Under the pieces are notes generated by a model. That model was not told the origin of the DNA. It saw only the letters and a list, made by a program, of their open reading frames with translations, and did not search any database. Shown one piece after another: positions 21,449 to 31,533 of a stretch of 64,000 bases of DNA. This DNA comes from Stenotrophomonas maltophilia (GTDB taxonomy: Bacteria > Pseudomonadota > Gammaproteobacteria > Xanthomonadales > Xanthomonadaceae). The stretch is taken from assembly GCF_002799245.1 (NCBI RefSeq), contig NZ_NEQV01000001.1, forward strand, positions 923,000 to 986,999, in the 5' to 3' direction. Numbering within the stretch: the first letter of the stretch is position 1; each line of letters starts with the position of its first letter. Position numbers and translations under genes: made by a program.

Positions 21449-22953
21449 GCGATGCCCTCCCCGGCCTGAGCGGCCAGCACACCGGCCTTGGCCGCCAGTG
21501 CAGCGGCAGCCACTTCGGTGTCGTCGAAGTCATGGCGCACGCCATTGACCTCCTGGTAGGGCTCATGGCCCTTGCCAGCGATCAGGATGATGTCGCCGGC
21601 GCCGGCACGCTTCACTGCCAGGCCGATCGCACGCGCGCGGCTGCGCTGCACGGTCACGGCATCGGCATTCTGGAAGCCGGCCAGGATGTCGGCGACGATC
21701 ACGTCGCCATCTTCGCCACGCGGGTTGTCATCGGTGACGATGACCTGGTTGGCCAGGCGCTCGGCAATCGCCGCCATCTGCGGGCGCTTGCCGGTATCGC
21801 GCTCGCCACCGCAGCCGAACACGCAGAACAGCGCCCCGTGCAGGTGGCCATGCAGGCTGTCCAGCGCCTGTTCCAGCGCGTCCGGGGTATGCGCGTAGTC
21901 GACCACCACGGTCGGCAGGCCGTCTTCGCCGCCCAGGCGGTTCATGCGGCCACGGATCGGCTGCAGCGCCGACAGCACCTCGGCGATACGCGGCAGCGGC
22001 TGGCCCTGCGCATGCAGGGTACCGGCCACGGCCAGCAGGTTGTCCACGTTGAAGCGGCCCAGCAGCGGCGACTGCACCGCCGCGCGCTGGCCGTCGATGA
22101 CCAGCTCGAAAGCGATACCGCGTCCATCCAGCTGCAGCGCCTCGGCGCGCACGCTGGCGTCGCTGGCACCGCGCGAGCTCAGGCCGATCGCCTGCACCCC
22201 GGCCGGCAGGCCAGCGAACAGCTGGCGACCGAAGGCGTCGTCAAGATTGATCACCGCGGCCTTCAGGCCCGGGCGGTGGAACAGCCGCGCCTTGGCCGCG
22301 CCGTAGCTGGCCATGTCACCGTGGTAATCCAGATGGTCGCGGGTGAGGTTGGTGAACACCGCCACGTCGTAGTGCACGGCGTCCACGCGGCCCTGGTCCA
22401 GCGCGTGCGAGCTGACTTCCATCGCCACCGCGCGCGCACCGGCATCGCGCAGCTGCGCCAGCAACGCATGCATCTGCAGTACCAGCGGCGTGGTGAAGCC
22501 GGTCGGCTCGACCGAACCATAAAGTCCGGCGCCCAACGTGCCGATACTGCCACTGGGCGTTCCGAGCAGGTGCCAGGCCTGGGCCAGCAGCTGCACGGTG
22601 GATGTCTTGCCGTTGGTGCCGGTCACGCCCACCATCGCCATCGCCCGCGACGGCGCGCCATGGAACTGGTCGGCCATCGCACCCATGCGCGCGCGCAGGT
22701 CCGGCACGGCGATGGCATCGCCCGGTGCTGGCAGTTCGGCAGGTGCCGGCGGTTCGAACAGGATGGCGCTGGCACCGGCGGCGCGGGCCTGCTCGACAAA
22801 GCCCAGGCCATGCGCGCCGAAACCGGCGATGGCGACGAAGGCATTGCCGGGGCGCACGGCACGGCTGTCCAGCACCAGGCCGGTCAGAACGGGGTCGTGC
22901 CCTGCAAGGGCAACGTCCGGAAGCAACTGCGAAAGCAACATCGAAGGACTCAT
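21445..22953 (-). CDS. murE: UDP-N-acetylmuramoyl-tripeptide synthetase (meso-diaminopimelate adding)
   Basis: A 502-residue Mur ligase with [17 protein letters not shown] as ATP loop. The motif DNPR (in [14 protein letters not shown]) marks enzymes that add meso-diaminopimelate rather than lysine, as expected for a Gram-negative wall. It overlaps ftsI as ATGA (22950-22953). Confidence 0.96.
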   Translation of the reverse strand: MSPSMLLSQLLPDVALAGHDPVLTGLVLDSRAVRPGNAFVAIAGFGAHGLGFVEQARAAGASAILFEPPAPAELPAPGDAIAVPDLRARMGAMADQFHGAPSRAMAMVGVTGTNGKTSTVQLLAQAWHLLGTPSGSIGTLGAGLYGSVEPTGFTTPLVLQMHALLAQLRDAGARAVAMEVSSHALDQGRVDAVHYDVAVFTNLTRDHLDYHGDMASYGAAKARLFHRPGLKAAVINLDDAFGRQLFAGLPAGVQAIGLSSRGASDASVRAEALQLDGRGIAFELVIDGQRAAVQSPLLGRFNVDNLLAVAGTLHAQGQPLPRIAEVLSALQPIRGRMNRLGGEDGLPTVVVDYAHTPDALEQALDSLHGHLHGALFCVFGCGGERDTGKRPQMAAIAERLANQVIVTDDNPRGEDGDVIVADILAGFQNADAVTVQRSRARAIGLAVKRAGAGDIILIAGKGHEPYQEVNGVRHDFDDTEVAAAALAAKAGVLAAQAGEGIA

Positions 22954-24794
22954 TGCGTGCCTCCCGTAGCGGGCGGCGTCAAAGCTTGTGCGCTCGGCAG
23001 CGCAGCATCGAATTCAGCAGCGGCATCGACCGGCAGTGCGGTCTCGGCCGGCGGCGCGGGCAGGATCGAGGCCGAATGGCCGACCTTGCCGGACTGCTGT
23101 GCGGCCAGCCACGACTGCAGGTCGTCCAGCGGCACGTCCATCAGGCGCAGGGTGCCTTCCATCACGTTGTGGTAGACCGGCGCCGACACCAGGCCGCCGT
23201 AGAACTTGCCGGCCTGCGGGTCGTTGATGACGATGACGGTGGCGAAACGCGGATTGGTGGCCGGCACCACGCCAGCGAACAGCGCGTTGTAATGGCCGCG
23301 CTCGTAACCGCCGGGGCCGGCCTTGCGCGCAGTACCGGTCTTGCCGGCCACGCGGTAGCCCAGTACCGCCGCCTGCTTCGCGCCGCCCTGGGTGACCACC
23401 GTTTCCATCATCGCCACCACCTGCCTGGCGACGTTCTCGTCGATGATCTGCTGGCCTTCGTTGCGCTGGCCCTTGACGAAGGTCGGCGCGATCAGGCGGC
23501 CGCCGTTGGCCAGCGCCGAGTACGCGGTGGCAATCTGCAGCGGCGTGACCGACAGGCCGTAGCCATAGGACATGGTGGTCTTGGTGGTGCCCGACCAGCG
23601 TGCCGGACGCATCACCACACCGGCCGACTCACCCGGGAAACCGCTGTGCGGCGCCGAGCCATAGCCGAAGCGGCGCACGCCGTCATAGAAGGTCTGGTCC
23701 GGCATCTTGGCCGCGACCTTGGCGGCACCCACGTTCGAACTGCGGGTGATCACGCCGGTCACGTTCAGCACGCCGTTGTTGCGCGGCACGTCGCGGATGG
23801 TGAAGCGGCCCAGGGTCATGTAGCCCGGGTTGGTGTCGATGACGGTGTCCTTGGTCACCGCACCGGCCTGCAGCGCGGTGGCGATGGTCAGCGGCTTCAT
23901 CGTCGAACCCGGCTCGACCAGGTCGGTCACCGCGCGGTTGCGGCGCGTATCGGGGATCGCGCCGGTCAGCGAGTTCGGGTTGTAGGTCGGCAGGTTGACC
24001 ATGGCCAGGATCTCGCCGGTGGTCACATCCATGATCACCATCGAACCGCCCGCCGCCTTGTTGGCCACCAGCGCGTTGCGCAGCTCCTTGAAGGCCAGGT
24101 ACTGGATGCGGCGGTCGATGCTGAGGGTCAGGTCCTTGCCCGGTTCGGCGGCGCGCAGCAGGTCGCTCTCGACCGTCTCGCCCTTGCGGTTGCGGATCAC
24201 CCGCTTGGCACCGGCCTTGCCGCGCAGCCATTCGTCGAACGCCAGTTCCAGGCCTTCCTGGCCGCGGTCGTCGATGTTGGTGAAGCCCAGCACGTGCGCC
24301 ATCGCCTCACCCTGCGGGTAGAAGCGACGGAACTCGCGCTGCGCGGCCACGCCCGGAATCTTCAGCGCGACCACCTTCTCCGCTTCGTCCGGATTGATCC
24401 GGCGGCGCAGGTACATGAATTCCTTGTCCGACTTCTGCGACAGGCGGCTGCTCAGCTCATCCACCGACATGCCGACCGCCTGGGCCAGCTCGGGAATACG
24501 CTCGGGCGAGCGCAGCAGGTCCTGCGGGTTGACCCAGATCGAGGCAACCGGCGTGGACACCGCCAGCGGCTCGCCGTTGCGGTCGGTGATCATGCCTCGC
24601 GACGTCTTGATCGGCAGCTCGCGCAGGTAGCGGGCCTCGCCCTGGCGCTGGTAGAAATCGCTGTTGATGATCTGCACGTAGGCCGCACGACCGACCAGCG
24701 ACACCGAGCACAGGCCGAGCGCCAGCGCGACCCAGCGCAGGCGCTGGCGCAGGTTGAAGGCATTGCGCGGGCGGTTGCGGCCGGTCTTGCTCAT
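22950..24794 (-). CDS. ftsI: penicillin-binding protein 3, septal transpeptidase
   Basis: A 614-residue class B PBP. A short cytosolic tail and one membrane anchor (about 20-40) lead to the pedestal domain and the transpeptidase domain with STMK at 297-300, SSN at 352-354 and KTGT at 485-488. All three active-site motifs are intact. It cross-links septal peptidoglycan made by FtsW and is a beta-lactam target. The tail after about residue 560 is Ala/Pro-rich. Start coupled to ftsL by ATGA. Confidence 0.97.
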   Translation of the reverse strand: MSKTGRNRPRNAFNLRQRLRWVALALGLCSVSLVGRAAYVQIINSDFYQRQGEARYLRELPIKTSRGMITDRNGEPLAVSTPVASIWVNPQDLLRSPERIPELAQAVGMSVDELSSRLSQKSDKEFMYLRRRINPDEAEKVVALKIPGVAAQREFRRFYPQGEAMAHVLGFTNIDDRGQEGLELAFDEWLRGKAGAKRVIRNRKGETVESDLLRAAEPGKDLTLSIDRRIQYLAFKELRNALVANKAAGGSMVIMDVTTGEILAMVNLPTYNPNSLTGAIPDTRRNRAVTDLVEPGSTMKPLTIATALQAGAVTKDTVIDTNPGYMTLGRFTIRDVPRNNGVLNVTGVITRSSNVGAAKVAAKMPDQTFYDGVRRFGYGSAPHSGFPGESAGVVMRPARWSGTTKTTMSYGYGLSVTPLQIATAYSALANGGRLIAPTFVKGQRNEGQQIIDENVARQVVAMMETVVTQGGAKQAAVLGYRVAGKTGTARKAGPGGYERGHYNALFAGVVPATNPRFATVIVINDPQAGKFYGGLVSAPVYHNVMEGTLRLMDVPLDDLQSWLAAQQSGKVGHSASILPAPPAETALPVDAAAEFDAALPSAQALTPPATGGTQ

Positions 24795-25054
24795 GGGCGC
24801 ACCACGACGATGTCGCCGGCCTCTGGGAACTTCATGCCGAGCTTCTCGCGGGCAATGCGGTCCACGCGGTTGGCCTCGGCCAGGGTCGCCTGCTCCAGCT
24901 GCAGGCGGCCGAATTCAAGGTTGATGTCATCACGCGTGCGCTCGGCACGCGACAGTTCGATGAACGTCTGCCGATGACGGTGACGCACGAACACGACGCC
25001 GATCGCCGAGGCCACGGTGCAGGCCAGCAGGATGATCAGCAGCAGCCGGCTCAT
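24791..25054 (-). CDS. ftsL: cell division protein FtsL
   Basis: An 87-residue bitopic protein: membrane segment [20 protein letters not shown] at about 4-23, then a leucine-zipper-like coiled coil ([19 protein letters not shown]..., about 32-70). It forms a complex with FtsB and FtsQ that activates FtsWI. Identity rests on size, topology and position between rsmH and ftsI, since sequence conservation in this family is low. It overlaps rsmH by ATGA (25051-25054). Confidence 0.93.
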   Translation of the reverse strand: MSRLLLIILLACTVASAIGVVFVRHRHRQTFIELSRAERTRDDINLEFGRLQLEQATLAEANRVDRIAREKLGMKFPEAGDIVVVRP

Positions 25055-26037
25055 GCGTCGGCCTCCCGCTTCTGTGCCACGCGCAGCACGGCGCTGCGGG
25101 CACGCGGGTTGGCGGCCAGCTCTTCGTCGGTGGCCTTGATCGCACCGCCGATCAGGTCCAGCGTCGGCACGAACGCAACGGCCTCGGGCAGGCGGCGGTT
25201 GGCCGGCGGCGCCTTGGCCAGGCGGTTCATGTACTGCTTGACGATGCGGTCTTCCAGCGAGTGGAAGCTGATCACCGCCAGGCGGCCACCGGGCTTGAGC
25301 CGTTCCACCGCCGCATCGAGCCCGGCTTCCAGATCGGCCAGCTCGCGGTTGATGTGGATGCGGATGGCCTGGAAGCTGCGCGTGGCCGGGTGGATCTTGT
25401 CCTTGCCGCGCGGCATCACCGAGGCGATCAGTTCGGCCAGTTCGGCGGTGCGGGTAAATGGCTGCTTCTCACGGCGGGCCACGATGGCGCGGGCGATGCG
25501 CCGGCTCTGGCGCTCTTCGCCATAGGTCCACAGCACGTCGGCAATCTCGCGGTCTTCGACGCGGTTGATCCACTGCGCGGCGCTTTCACCGCTGTCCGGG
25601 TCCATGCGCATGTCCAGCGGGCCGTCCTTGCCGAAGCTGAAGCCGCGTTCGGCCACATCCAGCTGCGGCGACGACACGCCGAGGTCGAACAGCACGCCGT
25701 CCAGGCCTTCAGCCGTCGCATCCCACTGCAGCAGCTGGGCGAAGCTGCCACGGAAGATGGACACGCGCGGGTCCGGCGCGAAATCGCGCTCGGCAACGGC
25801 GATGGCTTCCGGATCCTTGTCCATGACCAGCAGGCGCCCCTCGGGACCGAGCTGGGTAAGCACGCCACGTGCATGACCGCCACGACCGAACGTGCCATCC
25901 AGATAACGTCCGTTTTCGATCACCCTCAGGCCTTCAAGGACCTGGGTGTACAGGACCGGCAGGTGCACCGCCGGCGACTGCGACACCGGAAGGTGACCGG
26001 TCTGCGCTTCTGGGCGCATCCGGGCACCCCGGCTCAC
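25051..26037 (-). CDS. rsmH: 16S rRNA (cytosine1402-N4)-methyltransferase
   Basis: A 328-residue SAM methyltransferase. [14 protein letters not shown] is motif [12 protein letters not shown] carries the catalytic region, and [18 protein letters not shown] lies near the C terminus. It methylates C1402 of 16S rRNA in the decoding centre. The start taken is GTG at 26037, overlapping the mraZ stop; an in-frame ATG at 26019 is an alternative. Confidence 0.95.
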   Translation of the reverse strand: MSRGARMRPEAQTGHLPVSQSPAVHLPVLYTQVLEGLRVIENGRYLDGTFGRGGHARGVLTQLGPEGRLLVMDKDPEAIAVAERDFAPDPRVSIFRGSFAQLLQWDATAEGLDGVLFDLGVSSPQLDVAERGFSFGKDGPLDMRMDPDSGESAAQWINRVEDREIADVLWTYGEERQSRRIARAIVARREKQPFTRTAELAELIASVMPRGKDKIHPATRSFQAIRIHINRELADLEAGLDAAVERLKPGGRLAVISFHSLEDRIVKQYMNRLAKAPPANRRLPEAVAFVPTLDLIGGAIKATDEELAANPRARSAVLRVAQKREADA

Positions 26038-26480
26038 AACTTCAGGTCGAGCAACCCATCACCCAGATCCTCGTCAGACAACGTCTGCTGGATCAAGGCC
26101 CGATGCGCCTGCTCGCTCCACAATTCGAACTTGTCGCCCATACCGAGCAATACCGCCTTCTTCTCAATGCCCACCGCACCGCGGTGGCTGGCGGGGATGC
26201 TGATGCGACCGTTGCCGTCCAGTTCCAGATGGGCGGCCGAGCCGACCAGCTTCTGCTGCAACAGGCGCACGACGCGCTGGGTGTTGGGCTTGGACATCAC
26301 ATCGTCGCGGACCCGCTCCCATTCCGACTCTGCGTACAGCCACAGGCAGCCGGCTTCGAACGGGTTGTAGGTCAGCACGAGACGGTTGTTGCTGGCGCGC
26401 GCGACGAGGTCGCGGTAAGCGGTGGGAACCGCCATGCGCCCTTTGTCGTCAACTGTGATGGCCGTCTCGCCCTGGAACAC
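26034..26480 (-). CDS. mraZ: transcriptional regulator MraZ
   Basis: A 148-residue AbrB-like protein with two repeats: [14 protein letters not shown] near the start and [14 protein letters not shown] in the middle, each a DNA-contacting loop. In E. coli MraZ forms a ring and represses the dcw operon through TGGG repeats; an array of such repeats lies just upstream here. The start is GTG at 26480 ([15 protein letters not shown], read as Met), with AAGG ten bases before it. The reading frame extends 20 codons further, but that stretch covers the operator region and has no family similarity. Confidence 0.93.
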   Translation of the reverse strand: MFQGETAITVDDKGRMAVPTAYRDLVARASNNRLVLTYNPFEAGCLWLYAESEWERVRDDVMSKPNTQRVVRLLQQKLVGSAAHLELDGNGRISIPASHRGAVGIEKKAVLLGMGDKFELWSEQAHRALIQQTLSDEDLGDGLLDLKL

Positions 26481-26519
26481 GACGCCTGCACCTTGTCCTT
26501 CGCCCGGTGAAACATTGAA

Positions 26520-26563
26520 CCACGAAAACCCACAAAACACCCGGATTTCCCTCTGATGCCCAC
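26520..26563 (-). promoter_or_regulatory. MraZ box array (about five GGG repeats at 10-bp spacing)
   Basis: On the minus strand GGG or TGGG recurs at offsets 3, 13, 22, 33 and 43 in this 44-bp stretch. This matches the TGGG direct repeats with 10-bp period that MraZ rings bind in E. coli and Mycoplasma. It spans the likely transcription start, a good position for repression. Confidence 0.75.
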
Positions 26564-26589
26564 CTTAGCAGCGGGCCGAGGGTTGTCAA
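26562..26589 (-). promoter_or_regulatory. main dcw promoter
   Basis: On the minus strand TTGACA (plus 26584-26589) is a perfect sigma-70 -35 box. TAAGGT (26562-26567) is a weak -10 box 16 bases downstream. Transcription would start near 26555, inside the MraZ boxes, and run through mraZ to ftsZ. Confidence 0.7.
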
Positions 26590-26659
26590 CAACTTTTCAG
26601 CAGGGAAATCGCCAGCCGCATCAATGGCTTGCAACAACCTTTAGAGAATTGTTCAAGGC

Positions 26660-26668
26660 TTATCCACA
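26660..26668 (+). promoter_or_regulatory. perfect DnaA box TTATCCACA
   Basis: The nine-base DnaA consensus is matched exactly, 71 bases upstream of the dcw -35 box. A single box is no origin, but DnaA bound here could tie transcription of the division cluster or of the divergent TANGO2 gene to replication. Confidence 0.55.
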
Positions 26669-26681
26669 AGTTGCTGATCCG

Positions 26682-26696
26682 TCTCAATTTTTGAGA
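26682..26696. promoter_or_regulatory. palindrome TCTCAA-TTT-TTGAGA
   Basis: A perfect six-base inverted repeat with a three-base centre, AT-rich in a GC-rich genome, 109 bases before the TANGO2-type gene. It has the size of an operator site. No known regulator is assigned. Confidence 0.4.
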
Positions 26697-26804
26697 TTGA
26701 ACGGAAGTTCAGGGGCGTGGACGGGGCGTGAAACATCGGTCGCGCATTCATCCGGAACGGGCCGGAAACGGCACCGGACTGCGCAAACCATGCACAATGA
26801 GGCC

Positions 26805-27593
26805 ATGTGCCTGCTCGCTCTTGGCTGGATGCACCACCCGCGCTGGCGGCTGGTGATGACCGGCAACCGTGATGAGTTCCACGCCCGCCCGACGGCGGCG
26901 CTGGCCCCCTGGCAGGATGAGACGTCCGTCATCGGTGGACGCGACCTGCGCTCCGGCGGCGGCTGGGCGGGTGTCGGCGCCTCGGGCCGGATGGCGGTGG
27001 TCACCAACGTCCGCGACCCGCTGGCGGCCCAGACCGGCCCGTCGCGGGGCGCGCTGGTGGCCGACTTCCTGCGCGGCCGCGACCCGGCCGCTGTGCACAT
27101 CGACCGCTTGGCGACCGTGGCCGGCGCCTACGCCCCGTTCAACCTGTTGCTGGCCGATGGCGAAAGCCTGGAGTACCTGGGCAACCATCCCGCTGAACGG
27201 CAGAGCCTGGGCCGGGGCGTACACGGCATGTCCAACGGCGCGCTGGACGCACCCTGGCCGAAGACCCGCAGGCTGATGGCTGCGCTCTCGGCCTGGCTGG
27301 AGGAAGACGGGGCCAGATCCCTGTCGCAACGCGAAAGGGATCCGACCGCGGACCTGACCCCTCTCTGGAATGCCCTCGCTGACGAACACCGCCCCGCCGA
27401 CAGCGACCTGCCCGACACCGGCATCGGCCTGGAACGCGAGCGCTGGCTGAGCCCGGCCTTCATCCGCGGCGACGACTATGGCACCCGCGCCAGCACCGTG
27501 CTGCTGATCGACGCCGACGGCCACGGCGAGATCCACGAACGCCGCTTCGGCCCGCAGGGTGCCCCCAGCGGACAGAGCCACGTCATTTTCTGA
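26805..27593 (+). CDS. TANGO2/NRDE-family protein
   Basis: A 262-residue protein of the NRDE family (named after the motif seen here as GNRDEFHARPT). It starts MCLLALGW, and the Cys at position 2 is the conserved N-terminal residue of the family, which decides the start at 26805 over an ATG at 26790; GAGG lies two bases before. Eukaryotic TANGO2 is linked to heme or acyl-CoA handling; the bacterial role is not settled. Residues about 169-185 (ARSLSQRERDPTADL) come from a degenerate copy of the GGTC palindrome lying in frame. It is divergent from the dcw cluster. Confidence 0.85.
   Translation: MCLLALGWMHHPRWRLVMTGNRDEFHARPTAALAPWQDETSVIGGRDLRSGGGWAGVGASGRMAVVTNVRDPLAAQTGPSRGALVADFLRGRDPAAVHIDRLATVAGAYAPFNLLLADGESLEYLGNHPAERQSLGRGVHGMSNGALDAPWPKTRRLMAALSAWLEEDGARSLSQRERDPTADLTPLWNALADEHRPADSDLPDTGIGLERERWLSPAFIRGDDYGTRASTVLLIDADGHGEIHERRFGPQGAPSGQSHVIF
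27309..27361. repeat. degenerate GGTC palindrome inside the TANGO2-type gene
   Basis: GGGGCCAGATCCCT, then AAAGGGATCCGACC and a trailing CTGACCCC, resemble the palindrome family found between genes elsewhere in the window. It is translated without breaking the frame. Confidence 0.65.
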
Positions 27594-27597
27594 CGCG

Positions 27598-27673
27598 GTA
27601 GTGCCAGCCGCTGGCCGGCAGCTACGTGATGCCTGGACATGACACGAGGTTGCCCGCCAGCGGCCGGCACTAC
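27598..27673. repeat. pair of facing SMAG (GTAG) palindromes
   Basis: GTAGTGCCAGCCGCTGGCCGG starts at 27598 and its inverted copy ends with CTAC at 27673. The GTAG head plus short stem-loop fits the SMAG repeats known from S. maltophilia. The pair can form a long hairpin downstream of the TANGO2-type gene. The rest of the gap to 27909 shows no gene. Confidence 0.85.
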
Positions 27674-27909
27674 CCGCAGGCTTGTCGCCTTCGACGCGAC
27701 AACAGTCGTCATCGCAGCGGGCCTGAAACGTCGTTCAGCTTCCAGCCGCGACCTCAATCCGCCCGCACCACAGGGGCTTCAGCATCGCAGTGACCCGACT
27801 GTGCCCTTTTTGTATTTGGCGCTGTGTCTATAAATGTCGCCCCTGACCTCCCAGGGTGGTCGCGCCCGGCATCGCACCGCGCAATCGACCGCAACCCCAA
27901 GGAGGCCCC

Positions 27910-28380
27910 ATGCGCCGCATCCTCATCCTGCTCGCCACCCACCTGCTCACCCTCGGCCTTGGCTTCGGCCTGGGCGTCTACCTCCTGCCGATCCTGATCG
28001 CCCCCGATGATCCGCCGGTCGCGCAGGTGCAGGCCGCCATGAACGAGGCCACCTACCGCACCACCTTCCGCCGCGACCTCAAAGGCAGCGACGCGGTGCA
28101 CTGGGCCGAAGGCAAGGTCAGCGTCAGCGCCACCCATGTCGCCTTCGACGGCAACATGGGGCCGGGCCCGGATTACAAGGTCTACCTGGTCCGCGATTTC
28201 GTCGACAACAAGGCCGACTTCCTGAAGGTCAAGGCGCAGGCCCAGCGCATCGGCGAGGTGAAGACCTTCAAGCGCTTCCTGGTGGAGGTGCCCGCGAATG
28301 TGGACGTGGACGACTACACCACGGTGGTGGTGTGGTGCGAGCGCTTCTCGCAGTTCATTTCCGCCGGGCAATACCGCTGA
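27910..28380 (+). CDS. membrane-anchored DM13-domain protein
   Basis: A 156-residue protein with an N-terminal membrane segment (ILILLATHLLTLGLGFGLG) and a DM13 fold (GSDAVHWAEGKVSVSATHVA, GPGPDYKVYL). One cysteine (VVVWCERFSQF) near the end fits the DM13 family, which has been proposed to take part in electron transfer. The start at 27910 is set by AAGGAGG four bases before it. It seems to be a single-gene unit, closed by palindromes. Confidence 0.8.
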   Translation: MRRILILLATHLLTLGLGFGLGVYLLPILIAPDDPPVAQVQAAMNEATYRTTFRRDLKGSDAVHWAEGKVSVSATHVAFDGNMGPGPDYKVYLVRDFVDNKADFLKVKAQAQRIGEVKTFKRFLVEVPANVDVDDYTTVVVWCERFSQFISAGQYR

Positions 28381-28387
28381 CCGGGAC

Positions 28388-28426
28388 GGGGTCGGATCCC
28401 TTTTCGCAGGAAAGGGCTCTGACCCC
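28388..28426. repeat. GGTC palindrome, intergenic
   Basis: GGGGTCGGATCCCTTTTC faces GGAAAGGGCTCTGACCCC right after the DM13 gene stop. Confidence 0.88.
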
Positions 28427-28461
28427 GCAATCCTGGCCGACCGACGCCACGCAGGGCATCA

Positions 28462-28484
28462 GTAGATCCACGCCATGCGTGGAT
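28462..28484. repeat. SMAG palindrome at the 3' end of rnpB
   Basis: GTAGATCCACGCCATGCGTGGAT: GTAG head and an eight-base stem. It lies directly downstream of the RNase P RNA and may contribute to its 3' end. Confidence 0.85.
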
Positions 28485-28488
28485 GGAA

Positions 28489-28850
28489 GAAGGAGGCGGA
28501 GCCGGCCGATAAGCCGGGTTCTGTCGTGGACAGTCATTCCTCTAGGCGTTACGTCACCGCAACGCTCAAGCAACCTACCCGGATCCAACGCGGGCCGCGC
28601 CAAAGGATCCCTATTTGGTCTTGCTCCAGGTGGGGTTTGCCGTGCCGGTCTGTTGCCAGACTCGCGGTGCGCTCTTACCGCACCATTTCACCCTTACCGG
28701 CCTTCCGAAGAAGACGTAGGCGGTATCTTTCTGTTGCACTTTCCGTCGGCTTGCGCCGCCCAGGCGTTACCTGGCACCTTGCCCTATGGAGCCCGGACTT
28801 TCCTCGGCACCCCCGAAGGGATGACGCGACTGTCTGGCCGGCTCCGCCAG
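28489..28850 (-). ncRNA. rnpB: RNase P RNA (type A)
   Basis: The minus strand carries the landmarks of bacterial RNase P RNA in order: the P1 strand GGCGGAGCCGGCCAGACAGTC, GAGGAAAGTCCGGGCTCC (conserved region I), GGTAAGGGTGAAA, then the 3' part with GGTAGG, AGAGGAATGACTGTCC and the closing ACAGAACCCGGCTTATCGGCC. The strand GGCCGGCTCCGCC at the 3' end pairs with the 5' end to close P1. Length about 360 nt is normal. A -10-like TAGAAT lies seven bases before the start. The RNA cuts 5' leaders off tRNA precursors. Ends are accurate to a few bases. Confidence 0.95.
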
Positions 28851-28855
28851 CGCAT

Positions 28856-28861
28856 ATTCTA
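28856..28861 (-). promoter_or_regulatory. -10 box (TAGAAT) of rnpB
   Basis: TAGAAT on the minus strand, placed six to seven bases before the inferred 5' end of RNase P RNA. The -35 box is not evident. Confidence 0.6.
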
Positions 28862-28911
28862 GCGTACGCACGCCCTTCCTGCCGTGCTGATCGCGGCGTG
28901 CGGTTCATCCA

Positions 28912-29730
28912 TCAACTGCCGTACAGCGCCTTGCGCGGTGCCCCGGTCAGCTCGGCAGCCAGTTTTGCGGCGGTCGACGGCGGCAGATGTTCGCTCAGCG
29001 TGGCGTACACGCGGCGGCCGTGCGCCAACTGTGCTTCCTCGTCATCGCCGGCACCCTGCACCATCACCACGAACTCGCCCTTGCGCTGGTTGTCGTCAGC
29101 CTCGACCTTGGCCAGCAAGCCCGCCAGGTCGCCATCGAGCACGGTCTCGAACAGCTTGGTCAACTCGCGGGCAAGCACCGCCGGGCGCTCGCCGCCGAAG
29201 ATCGCCGCCATGTCGGCCAGCGACTCGGCGATGCGGTGCGAGGATTCGTAGAACACCATCGTGCGCACTTCACCGGCCAGCGTCTGCAGGCGGTCGCGGC
29301 GGCCGCTGGCCTTGGCCGGCAGAAAGCCCTCGAAACTGAAACGGTCACTGGGCAGCCCGGCCACGCTCAACGCGGCGATGGCGGCGCAGGCGCCGGGAAT
29401 GGGGCTGACCTTGATACCCGCCGCGCGCGCGGCACGCACCAGGCGGAAACCGGGATCACTGACCAGCGGGGTGCCGGCGTCGCTGACCAGCGCCAGCGAC
29501 TCGCCGGCCTGCAGACGCGAGACCAGGCGCTGCGCCAGGGCGTCCTCATTGTGTTCGTGCAGGGCCACCAGCGGTTGCTGGATGCCGAAATGGGACAGCA
29601 GCTGGCCGCTGCGGCGGGTGTCTTCGGCACAGATGGCCGCCACCGAACGCAGCACCTCCTGTGCGCGCGGGCTCAGATCGGCCAGGTTGCCGATCGGGGT
29701 GGCGACGACGTACAGGGTTGGGACACTCAT
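28912..29730 (-). CDS. rsmI: 16S rRNA (cytidine1402-2'-O)-methyltransferase
   Basis: A 272-residue SAM methyltransferase of the tetrapyrrole-methylase fold. TLYVVATPIGNLADL opens the protein; AEDTRRSGQLLSHF, ALVSDAGTPLVSDPG and PGACAAIAAL follow. RsmI sets the 2'-O-methyl group on C1402, the same nucleotide N4-methylated by RsmH of the dcw cluster. The start at MSVPTL (29730) fits the family; the frame remains open far upstream but that part is antisense to lpoA. Divergent from the lpoA-like gene, as in E. coli. Confidence 0.95.
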   Translation of the reverse strand: MSVPTLYVVATPIGNLADLSPRAQEVLRSVAAICAEDTRRSGQLLSHFGIQQPLVALHEHNEDALAQRLVSRLQAGESLALVSDAGTPLVSDPGFRLVRAARAAGIKVSPIPGACAAIAALSVAGLPSDRFSFEGFLPAKASGRRDRLQTLAGEVRTMVFYESSHRIAESLADMAAIFGGERPAVLARELTKLFETVLDGDLAGLLAKVEADDNQRKGEFVVMVQGAGDDEEAQLAHGRRVYATLSEHLPPSTAAKLAAELTGAPRKALYGS

Positions 29731-29811
29731 TTCAGCGGTACTCACGGGGCAAGGGTAGAATCGTAGCGTGTACCCGGCCAAGGCCGCTGCCCTCATCGCA
29801 TGGACCCGATC

Positions 29812-31533
29812 ATGAACAAGCCCGCCGCACGGATCTCCGCCCTGTCGTTGTCGCTGATGCTGCTGGCCGGTTGTGCCACCACCAGCCTGACCAGCACGCC
29901 CGATTCGCCGGCCCAGAGCCAGGCGCTGGCGCTGATCGAACAGGGCAAGCCGCGCGACGCCGCGCTGCAACTGGAAGGCCTGGCCGCGACCCTGCGCGGC
30001 GGTGCCCGCAGCAACGCCCTGGCCGACGCAGCCTGGGCCTGGCACCTCGCCGGTGACAGTGCCCGCGCGCGCAGCCTGCTCGGCCAACTCACCGCACGCC
30101 AGCTGTCCGGCGCCAGCCTGCAGCGCTACCAGTTGACCGGTGCCGAGCTGGCCCTGGCCGACAAGCAGCCGGCGCAGGCACTGGCCCTGCTGAAGGACCA
30201 TGGCGACAACGTGCTGCCGGCGCTGCGTACGCGCTGGTATGTGGCCCGCGCCAATGCCCTGCAGGGCACCGGCGATGCCTTTGGTGCCGCCACCGAGCGT
30301 GCCCGCGCCCATGCCAGCCTGACCGGCAGCGCGCGCAGCGAGAACCAGGCCGCCATCTCCAGCCTGCTCGGCACCCTCGACGATGCCACCCTGCGCAGCC
30401 GTGCCGCCGCCCTGCCGGCCAACGACCCGCTGTACAACTTCGCAGGCCGCGCACTGATCGCGCGTGGCCTGCCGCTGCCGCGCCCGTTCGACCGGGATGG
30501 CGCGGCCCAGTTCGATACCAGCAAGCGCCCGCCGGCAATGAGCGACGGTTACCGACCGCCCGCCAAGCTGGCCGTGCTGCTGCCGCTCAGCGGCCGCCTG
30601 GCCACCGCCGCGCAGCCGGTGCGCGATGGCCTGTTGAGCGCCTACTACGGTGAAAGCCGCCGCCGCCCGGACATCAACTTCTTCGACACCGCCGGCACCC
30701 CGGCCGGTGCTCTGGCCGCCTACGACAAGGCCGTCGCCTCCGGTGCCGACTTCGTGGTCGGCCCGCTGGGCCGCGACGAAGTGGATGCGGTGTACGGCCG
30801 CCAGCAGCTGCAGGTGCCGGTGCTGGCCCTGAACCGCGGCAAGGACGCACCGCCGGCCGGCAGCGCCGGCTTCTCGCTGGCACCGGAGGACGACGGCATC
30901 GTCGCCGCCGAATACCTGCGTGGCCGCGAGCGCAACCGTGCGCTGGTCATCAACAGCGCCGACGATACCGGCCGCCGTTCCGCTGCCGCCTTCGCACAGC
31001 GCTTCGCGCAGCGCGGTGGCCAGGTGGTGGCGACCGTAGGCGTCAACGATGCGGTGGGCGACATCGGCGCCCAGGTGCGCAATGCCGGCCAGGTCGATGC
31101 CGTGTTCCTCGCCGTGCGCGCGCCGCAGGCGCGCCTGCTGGCACCGCAGCTGGCGCTGGCCGGCGCCGGTGGCGCCACCCGCGTCGGCACCTCGCAGCTG
31201 ACCGTCGGCAGCGGCAAGGTGGAAGAAGACGTCGCGCTGGACGGCATCGTCTACCCGAACGAAGCCTGGAACGTGCGCAGCGTGTCCGGCCTGCCGTCGG
31301 CCAGCCAGGTGGCCAGCACCCTGCCGAGCGCACGCGGTGCGGCCGGCCGCCTGTTCGCCTTCGGTGCCGATGCCTGGAAGATCACCGCCTATCTGGACAA
31401 GCTGTCCAACGAGGGCGGCCTGGACGGTGCCACCGGCACCCTGTTCCTGGACAGCAACGGCAACATCCTGCGCCAACCGGCATGGTCGACGTTCAATGGC
31501 GGCCGGCCGATGCCGATCGTCGGTGGTCGCTGA
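29812..31533 (+). CDS. LpoA/LppC-type lipoprotein, penicillin-binding protein activator
   Basis: A 573-residue lipoprotein with lipobox LLAGC near residue 21 of the chosen start; an in-frame ATG at 29800 adds four residues. The first 220 residues are helical TPR-like repeats. From about 230 the fold is that of periplasmic binding proteins ([40 protein letters not shown]). In E. coli LpoA reaches from the outer membrane to activate PBP1A. The order rsmI - lpoA - yraN matches E. coli and supports the call. Confidence 0.88.
   Translation: MNKPAARISALSLSLMLLAGCATTSLTSTPDSPAQSQALALIEQGKPRDAALQLEGLAATLRGGARSNALADAAWAWHLAGDSARARSLLGQLTARQLSGASLQRYQLTGAELALADKQPAQALALLKDHGDNVLPALRTRWYVARANALQGTGDAFGAATERARAHASLTGSARSENQAAISSLLGTLDDATLRSRAAALPANDPLYNFAGRALIARGLPLPRPFDRDGAAQFDTSKRPPAMSDGYRPPAKLAVLLPLSGRLATAAQPVRDGLLSAYYGESRRRPDINFFDTAGTPAGALAAYDKAVASGADFVVGPLGRDEVDAVYGRQQLQVPVLALNRGKDAPPAGSAGFSLAPEDDGIVAAEYLRGRERNRALVINSADDTGRRSAAAFAQRFAQRGGQVVATVGVNDAVGDIGAQVRNAGQVDAVFLAVRAPQARLLAPQLALAGAGGATRVGTSQLTVGSGKVEEDVALDGIVYPNEAWNVRSVSGLPSASQVASTLPSARGAAGRLFAFGADAWKITAYLDKLSNEGGLDGATGTLFLDSNGNILRQPAWSTFNGGRPMPIVGGR

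Noticed and set aside
26660..26668. Replication origin
   Set aside because: A single DnaA box without AT-rich unwinding element, dnaA, dnaN or gidA nearby.
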